64,000 bases of DNA, taken from CAWBBA01 sp963729795. Its GTDB lineage: Bacteria > Desulfobacterota > Desulfomonilia > Desulfomonilales > Desulfomonilaceae. Below, in pieces: positions 59,116-64,000 of this stretch. A program made the position numbers and the translations under genes. Under the pieces are notes generated by a model. The model was not told the DNA's origin and made no database searches. It saw only the letters and a list, made by a program, of their open reading frames with translations. The stretch is from the NCBI GenBank assembly GCA_963729795.1, contig CAVSPC010000016.1:564968-628967 (forward strand), given 5' to 3'. How positions within the stretch are numbered: position 1 is the stretch's first letter; the number at the start of each line of letters is the position of its first letter.

Positions 59116-60765
59116 ATGGGAATTTCGCTCAAAGCTGAACATCTGAAGCGCTACAAAGATGTCGCATGGCTGCTGGTGAAGTACGGGCGGTCGGATCTTG
59201 TCAAGCATGCGGGTCTCGAGGAAGTCCTCACAGACCATGACATTACCGCAGTTGAGGTCACACCCGAGGCCAAGGCTTTAGCCGCCGATCTCGAAAGGAT
59301 GGGCCCTACGTTTGTGAAACTGGGACAACTCCTGTCCACCCGTTCCGATCTTCTGCCTCTCCCCTACCTCCAGGCGCTCAGTCGGCTCCAAGACAAGGTC
59401 GCGCCGTTCCCGTACGAAGATGTGGAGGCCATTGTCGAAAGCGAAATCGGCACCAGTATTTCCAAAGCATTTGCCTCGTTTGACCGCGTGCCAGTAGCAG
59501 CCGCGTCTCTTGGCCAAGTACATCATGCCAGTCTGCGTGACAGCACACCGGTGGCCGTAAAGATCCAACGGCCCGGTATCCGCAAGCTGATTGTGGGAGA
59601 CCTCGAAGCATTGGCAGAGATCGCAGAGTTTCTGGATAATCATACTCAGTTAGGGGTGCGATACAGATTTCACAGGGTGCTGGAAGAGTTTCGTAGGAGC
59701 CTGTTACGTGAGTTGGACTACCGCCAGGAGGCTCATAACCTGGTTCTTTTGGGAGAGAACCTGAGGTCGTTCGACCGGATAGTGATCCCGTCACCTATCG
59801 AAGACTATACCACCTCGCGTGTCCTCACTATGGAATATATCCGAGGCAGAAAGATTACATCCTTGAGCCCACTGACTCCTCTTGAAATCAATGGCGCGGA
59901 ACTTGCCGATCAGACCTTCTCAGCCTATCTGCAGCAGATTTTTGTTGACGGATTCTTCCATGCCGATCCACACCCCGGGAACGTATTCCTGACGGAAGAT
60001 GGGCGCATCGCTCTGTTGGACCTGGGAATGGTGGCTCATATCTCGCCCAACCTTCAGGAGAGATTGCTTCAGTTAGTGTTGGCCATCACAGAAGGGCGGG
60101 CCGAGGATGCGGCGGCCATTGCGATGAGAATAGGAGAACAAAGGGAAGACTTTGACCATGAAGGGTTTCTGCGTCGATTTGTCGATTTGATCATTAGGCA
60201 TCAGGACATGAATGTCAGGCAGATAGAGGTCGGGACCATCGTGCTCGAGGTCGCGCAAATCGCCGGAGATTCGGGGATAAGTCTTCCTCCGGAACTCGCT
60301 ATGCTCGGAAAGACTTTGCTCAATCTGGATCAAGTAGGACGCACGCTGGATCCAGAGTTCGACCCCAACGCTTCGATACGCCGTAATGCGGTCAGGATTA
60401 TGCGGCAACGGGTGGTGAAAAGCACATCGCCCGGCAGCGTTTTCAGCGGTCTAATCGAAATAAAGGATTTTGCAGAGAGGCTTCCCGTCAGACTAAACAA
60501 GATATTGGATAGAATTGCAGATAACGAGATCGAGGTAAAAGTAAATGCAGTTGATGACAAAGCTCTCATGAAGAGTTTTCAGAAGATTGCCAATCGCATT
60601 ACACTCGGGCTCGTGCTGGCAGCGCTCATTATTGGCGCCGCAATGCTGATGCGTGTGCCGACTTCCTTCCGGCTTCTTGGGTACCCCGGACTTGCTATCA
60701 TCTTCTTTCTTGCAGCAGCGGGCGGAGGCATCGTACTAGTATTAGACATTCTCTTGCACGATTAG
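59116..60765 (+). CDS. ABC1/UbiB (AarF-type) atypical kinase
   Basis: The 549-residue protein has the UbiB family marks: the KxGQ motif (VKLGQLLSTRSDL), the Ala-rich nucleotide loop AAASLGQVH replacing the glycine-rich loop, VAVKIQRPG (Lys), an ExD stretch in RELDYRQEA and the catalytic HADPHPGN near residue 281. A DLGM motif follows it. Two transmembrane helices lie at the C-terminus (about 495-515 and 522-545). UbiB-type proteins support isoprenoid quinone or lipid metabolism with ATPase activity. No ubi/men biosynthetic genes adjoin it. Confidence 0.93.
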   Translation: MGISLKAEHLKRYKDVAWLLVKYGRSDLVKHAGLEEVLTDHDITAVEVTPEAKALAADLERMGPTFVKLGQLLSTRSDLLPLPYLQALSRLQDKVAPFPYEDVEAIVESEIGTSISKAFASFDRVPVAAASLGQVHHASLRDSTPVAVKIQRPGIRKLIVGDLEALAEIAEFLDNHTQLGVRYRFHRVLEEFRRSLLRELDYRQEAHNLVLLGENLRSFDRIVIPSPIEDYTTSRVLTMEYIRGRKITSLSPLTPLEINGAELADQTFSAYLQQIFVDGFFHADPHPGNVFLTEDGRIALLDLGMVAHISPNLQERLLQLVLAITEGRAEDAAAIAMRIGEQREDFDHEGFLRRFVDLIIRHQDMNVRQIEVGTIVLEVAQIAGDSGISLPPELAMLGKTLLNLDQVGRTLDPEFDPNASIRRNAVRIMRQRVVKSTSPGSVFSGLIEIKDFAERLPVRLNKILDRIADNEIEVKVNAVDDKALMKSFQKIANRITLGLVLAALIIGAAMLMRVPTSFRLLGYPGLAIIFFLAAAGGGIVLVLDILLHD

Positions 60766-60901
60766 AGGTTGTCCAAGAAACGATTGCAAAGCCGAATACC
60801 CACCGGAAGTTCCAAATGCTCATCCGGATCAAAATCAGGAGGCACAGTAGCCGATACTTACGGTAAGGGTCGGGACCGCCGATCGAAGAGACTATCTCCG
60901 A

Positions 60902-61600
60902 CTACAAACGTCTTGTTCCCTCAGCCAACTCCATCAAACCCTCGCGGTCTACGATTCGGATGTGTGCCCCCTCTGACTCAATCATGCCTTGTTTCACCAT
61001 CCTGGTCAGTATACGGGACAGCGTTTCAGGTATGGTTCCCAGCATTCCTGCCAGTTGTCCTTTTGGCACGCCCAATTCCAGATCGTTTGCTCCTTCTTTC
61101 CGGTCGCTCAAATGGAGCAAATGAGCTGCCAGGCGACCGGGAACTTCCTTCAGGGATAGATTGTCGACGAGTTCCGTAAAACGGCGCAAGCGGCGGGAAA
61201 GCACGGCGAGCATATTCAGTGACAGTGACGGATTTCGGCTAATAAGGTCGACAAACGCGGGTCTTGGAAAAAAAAGGCATCGGGTGTCGTCCAGCGCCAC
61301 GGCATGTGCCGGAAAGCGACGCCCTTCGAAGACGGGCACTTCTCCAAAGGGCTCACCGGCGCCAAAAATGTGCAGAATCTGTTCTCTTCCATCAGCAGAA
61401 AGTTTGTAGATTTTTACTCGGCCTGTCACAACTACGTAAAATCCTGTCCCCGGATCTCCTTCCGAAAAGATTGTCCTGCCTCGATTGAATGACTTCACGA
61501 GCGCAATGGAGACCAGGTCCTTGAGCTGATCCTCAGGCAAGTCCTCAAACAGCGGTATATTGGCGACCAACCTTGCAGTTTCCATATTACTCCGATCCAC
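60902..61600 (-). CDS. Crp/Fnr-family transcriptional regulator
   Basis: The longest frame starts with GTG at 61600; an ATG at 61585 with GGAG four bases upstream is an alternative. Residues about 12-130 are a cyclic-nucleotide-binding fold (FSEGDPGTGFYVVVTGRVKIYK, GEPFGEVPVFEG) and residues about 150-225 a winged helix with ETLSRILTRM. No Fnr-type N-terminal cysteines are present. It may sense NO or redox like HcpR/Dnr, but nothing shows this, and the qNOR gene is 50 kb away. Confidence 0.9.
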   Translation of the reverse strand: MDRSNMETARLVANIPLFEDLPEDQLKDLVSIALVKSFNRGRTIFSEGDPGTGFYVVVTGRVKIYKLSADGREQILHIFGAGEPFGEVPVFEGRRFPAHAVALDDTRCLFFPRPAFVDLISRNPSLSLNMLAVLSRRLRRFTELVDNLSLKEVPGRLAAHLLHLSDRKEGANDLELGVPKGQLAGMLGTIPETLSRILTRMVKQGMIESEGAHIRIVDREGLMELAEGTRRL

Positions 61601-61688
61601 CTTCGAAAATGCCGCAGAGGACCTCGATACTCAATGTGGACTCGAGAAAGGTAGCCGTTCACTTATGCGTGGAACGTTCCGTCGCTTG

Positions 61689-61765
61689 TCATTGCGAGGG
61701 GTGCAGCGAAGAAGCAATCTAAGCGGCCTTTAAAGGAAAAGATAGCTTCGCTTCGCTCGCAATGA
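61689..61765. repeat. MITE/REP-like element with 10-base terminal inverted repeats
   Basis: TCATTGCGAG at 61689-61698 and CTCGCAATGA at 61756-61765 are exact reverse complements bounding 77 bases. The inside contains the GCAGCGAAGAAGCAATCT and GCTTCGCTTCG words of a well-known repeat family present in many unrelated bacteria. It lies between the Crp/Fnr gene and the transposase promoter. Confidence 0.75.
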
Positions 61766-61822
61766 GAATCTTTCACCGCTTCTAAGCGAATGTTTGCCGA
61801 AAAAAAATTCGGAACTTTATAC

Positions 61823-61852
61823 TTGACAAACTAAACTGATTCATGTTATAAT
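61823..61852 (+). promoter_or_regulatory. Consensus sigma-70 promoter of the transposase
   Basis: TTGACA (61823-61828) and TATAAT (61847-61852), both full consensus, are separated by 18 bases. The start region of the transposase begins just after the -10 box. Confidence 0.85.
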
Positions 61853-61859
61853 ACCTCGG

Positions 61860-62840
61860 TTGATTAACACTATGGGGGCCATCATGGAAGTCAAAAATCT
61901 TAATCTCGCAACTCTCTGCCCGCTATTCGCCGAGGAGGAAGCTGCTCGCAAATTCATAGAGTCTCAAAGATGGCCAAATGGTCCAGTTTGCCCCCGATGT
62001 GGTTGCACAGACCACTACACTCTTAATCCAAGGCCGGCCTCCAGAAGGCCGGTAAGGCCCGGCGTTTATACTTGCAAGGGCTGTAAGAAGCAATACACGG
62101 TCCGCATCGGCATGATCTTCGAAGACTCTCATGTTCCCCTAAACAAGTGGCTTATGGCTATGCACCTTATGATGAGCTGCAAAAAGGGTATCAGTTCACT
62201 CCAATTGAGCCGGGAAGTAGGCATAACCGTCAAGTCCGCTTGGTTCATGAGTCACAGAATACGGGAAGCGTTAGTTGAAGATCCGAAGGGTGGTTTGCTG
62301 GGCGGCACGGTCGAAGTCGATGAAACGTACGTTGGCGGAAAGCCCAGGAAGGGCACCGGCCTCCATAAGCGCGGTCGCGGGACCGCAAAAACTCCGGTCA
62401 TGGTCTTGGTTGAAAGAGATGGCAGGGCACGAACGCAGCGCGTAGACCGAATCACCGCCAAGGAACTGAAAGGGGCAGTCAAGGCTCACGTGAATACTGA
62501 TGCCAAGATAGTGACTGACGATCTTGCTTCTTACAAAGGCATCGACAAGGAATTTTCTGGCGGTCATAGCGTGGTCAATCATACGGCTGGTGAATACGTA
62601 AACAAAGACAGGGAGCATACCAACTCTGCCGAGAGCTTCTTTGCTCTGCCCAAGAGGGGACATTACGGCATCTTCCACAGCCTCTCTAAACAGCATCTTT
62701 TCAGGTATTGCAACGAATTCAGTTTTCGATGGAACAACCGTAAGGTGAGTGACGGAGAACGAATGGTGGAGGCGATTAAGGGTGCAGAAGGCAAAAGGCT
62801 GCTGTACAGGGAGAGTCAAAGCCGAATACCAAGCCATTAA
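61860..62840 (+). CDS. IS1595-family (ISXO2-like) transposase
   Basis: The frame opens with TTG at 61860; the ATG at 61884 (MEVKNLNLATLC) after GGGGG is a likely true start. The 326-residue product has an N-terminal zinc ribbon (CPRCGC...CKGCKKQY) and the DDE-type nuclease core: EVDETYVGG (D), VTDDLASY (D) and the NSAESFFALPKRG/HYGIFHSLSKQHLFRYCNEFSFRWNNR region. This layout defines the IS1595 family. I see no clear terminal inverted repeats or target duplication nearby, so the IS ends are not defined. The gene may have been captured without them. Confidence 0.93.
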   Translation: MINTMGAIMEVKNLNLATLCPLFAEEEAARKFIESQRWPNGPVCPRCGCTDHYTLNPRPASRRPVRPGVYTCKGCKKQYTVRIGMIFEDSHVPLNKWLMAMHLMMSCKKGISSLQLSREVGITVKSAWFMSHRIREALVEDPKGGLLGGTVEVDETYVGGKPRKGTGLHKRGRGTAKTPVMVLVERDGRARTQRVDRITAKELKGAVKAHVNTDAKIVTDDLASYKGIDKEFSGGHSVVNHTAGEYVNKDREHTNSAESFFALPKRGHYGIFHSLSKQHLFRYCNEFSFRWNNRKVSDGERMVEAIKGAEGKRLLYRESQSRIPSH

Positions 62841-62932
62841 GCCAAAACAGCTCTTTTTTGATAGCCCAGAAAAACACGGGTCGCGTTCGTCAAAAGGATG
62901 TGGTAGATTGTGAGCGTCTGGAGGTGATACCT

Positions 62933-63610
62933 ATGCCTACCCGCGTAAGCAAGATATCCCGGTCGCTCATTTTAGAATTGCCTGGCTCTGCCATTACGGC
63001 TGAAGTCTTTCGTAAAGCTGTTGATGCGTTCGTAGACTTAATTAACGAAGTCACAAAGGGGATGTCTGGAAGCAGCGACGATGTTAAATGGGTAATCAGC
63101 GTAAGCCGAGGAAGCGCCAAGATCCATTTTCAAGCAGAACCGGTCAATATACCTCTCCAAAAATTACCTGCATTGACAAACGTCATTCAAACAGGCATTC
63201 GAAGCATACAATCAGAATCGAAAAGGCCCCCTCACTTCAGCGATATTGCTCTCAGAAAAGCGAAGGATTTGGTATCCGTCATCGAACCAGAAAATGGAGG
63301 GCCGAAGGTTATTCGAATTTGGCATAAAAGGGAAGCTTGTTCCTTGACTTCTGAGGCTTTGGTCAACGTGAACTTAGCCCTGAGCGAAGGAAGCAAAGAT
63401 TGGGGCTCCATTGAAGGCCGATTATCTATGATTTCCGAACGAACCGGTCACAAATTCACTGTTTACGATAGGCTCTTAGATAAACACATCCTTTGTAATT
63501 TTCCGCCGCGCCTTTTGTCCAAAGTTTTGGATGCCTTTGGTAAAAGGGTAAGCGTGTATGGCCTTATACGATATAGCGCAGGCGGAGAAATTGAGAAACG
63601 TACGTGTTAA
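62933..63610 (+). CDS. Putative antitoxin-like protein paired with PIN toxin (C-terminus frameshifted)
   Basis: The ATG at 62933 follows GGAGGTGAT, a near-ideal site. The main frame gives 225 residues and stops at 63610. One base earlier than that stop (about 63597-63600), a -1/+2 switch would continue into RVKDFEIFPDPVSLPKFADVFGILGG and stop at a TGA at 63681-63683. That TGA overlaps the PIN start ATG (ATGA), the classic operon arrangement, so the extended form is probably the real product. I recognise the end as a pattern seen in proteins upstream of PIN toxins, but not the family by name. Confidence 0.7.
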   Translation: MPTRVSKISRSLILELPGSAITAEVFRKAVDAFVDLINEVTKGMSGSSDDVKWVISVSRGSAKIHFQAEPVNIPLQKLPALTNVIQTGIRSIQSESKRPPHFSDIALRKAKDLVSVIEPENGGPKVIRIWHKREACSLTSEALVNVNLALSEGSKDWGSIEGRLSMISERTGHKFTVYDRLLDKHILCNFPPRLLSKVLDAFGKRVSVYGLIRYSAGGEIEKRTC

Positions 63611-63679
63611 GGATTTTGAAATATTTCCAGACCCCGTTTCCCTTCCTAAATTTGCTGATGTCTTTGGGATACTGGGAGG

Positions 63680-64000
63680 ATGAGGGTGAAAAAGCTAGAG
63701 CCACGGTATTGGGATTCAGATTGTTTCCTGACTTGGCTTAAGGGTGAAAAAGAGAAACGAGCAACATGCCAAGGCGTTATCGAACATGCAGAAGCCGGAA
63801 AAATCCTAATCGTAACCTCTGCTCTGACTCTTGCGGAAGTCATTAGGCTAAAAGGGAAGCCTCGTATTCCGAAAGAGGATGCTGCAAAAATTGAAGCCTT
63901 TTTTAAGCAGCCTTTTATAGATGTGCGAAACGTCGATAGACAAGTAGCCGAGTTAGCAAGGGAATTCATGTGGAAATATAAGTCCCTCAAGCATAAGGTA
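63680..64000 (+). CDS. PIN-domain nuclease, toxin-like (partial, right window edge)
   Basis: The frame runs to the window end (107 residues seen). It begins YWDSDCFLTWLKGEKEKRATCQ with the first acidic residue of a PIN active site (WDSD). It continues with ILIVTSALTLAEVIRLKG (second acidic residue, TLAEV) and a third region beginning VDRQVAELAREF. PIN-domain proteins are Mg-dependent RNases, and in this operon position they are usually VapC-like toxins. A GTG at 63686 is an alternative start with a better-spaced GGGAGG. Confidence 0.82.
   Translation, partial: MRVKKLEPRYWDSDCFLTWLKGEKEKRATCQGVIEHAEAGKILIVTSALTLAEVIRLKGKPRIPKEDAAKIEAFFKQPFIDVRNVDRQVAELAREFMWKYKSLKHKV

Noticed and set aside
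1..64000. CRISPR arrays, tRNA or rRNA genes, prophage
   Set aside because: I saw no spaced direct repeats of CRISPR type, no cloverleaf-like gene and no phage structural genes; short palindromes are REP-like only. A tRNA search program should confirm this.

Overview
The window looks like a chromosomal segment of an anaerobic, metal-active bacterium, most probably a sulfate-reducing or syntrophic member of the Desulfobacterota (former Deltaproteobacteria). Reasons: an hgcAB mercury-methylation pair, the formate dehydrogenase maturation factor FdhE, a probable selenocysteine-containing DsbA-family protein, a quinol nitric oxide reductase and many two-component proteins. Genus is not resolvable from sequence alone (a Desulfomonile/Syntrophobacter-like relative is a guess). 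No rRNA, tRNA, CRISPR array or prophage was seen.

Layout. 0-6 kb: end of an Fsr-type MFS transporter, a universal stress protein, a 39% histidine mini-protein, a glycosyltransferase, a small secreted Cys-rich protein, and a methyltransferase/ATP-grasp fusion with an apparent frameshift. 6-13.4 kb: Bax-inhibitor-1 membrane protein, a cytoplasmic protein of about 21 ankyrin repeats, qNOR and an Nramp-like transporter. 13.5-20.3 kb (minus strand): glycan-type cluster of methyltransferase, B12-binding radical SAM protein, epimerase-glycosyltransferase fusion and a split transketolase, interrupted by palindromic repeats. 20.4-26.5 kb: small transporters, a second leaderless Cys-rich mini-protein, APC permease, HU, a frameshifted orphan efflux adaptor, then a two-gene operon ending in the selenoprotein candidate. 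26.5-30.5 kb (minus): hgcB, hgcA, ArsR regulator, fdhE, cupin.

30.6-38.5 kb: metallo-beta-lactamase-fold protein, diadenylate-cyclase-domain protein, then a sugar/glycan cluster (DegT aminotransferase, GT2, cupin, two methyltransferases) and NhaA. 38.8-41.6 kb: small exported twin-CX3C protein with an HtrA-like protease. 41.8-48.2 kb: lipB-pdhA-pdhB-pdhC-lpdA, a complete pyruvate dehydrogenase operon with its own octanoyltransferase, followed by an exported ankyrin protein. 48.6-50.6 kb: PhoU, Lys-rich exported protein, DUF202 protein. 50.8-56.8 kb: an array of three histidine-kinase-like proteins and three single-domain receivers plus a receiver fragment, with ATPase domains progressively degenerate. 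56.8-61.6 kb: TauE/SafE exporter with DUF1634 partner, CBS protein, ABC1/UbiB kinase, Crp/Fnr regulator. 61.7-64 kb: MITE-like repeat, IS1595-type transposase with consensus promoter, and a PIN-domain toxin-like gene coupled to an upstream partner gene.

The strongest leads are (i) the UGA-containing FrnE/DsbA gene with a SECIS-like hairpin, (ii) hgcAB with an ArsR gene and operator-like dyad, (iii) a two-member Cys-rich mini-protein family, and (iv) the degenerate phosphorelay array. Three single-base frameshifts (near 3875, 24673 and 63599) mean that base-level assembly errors must be considered throughout.
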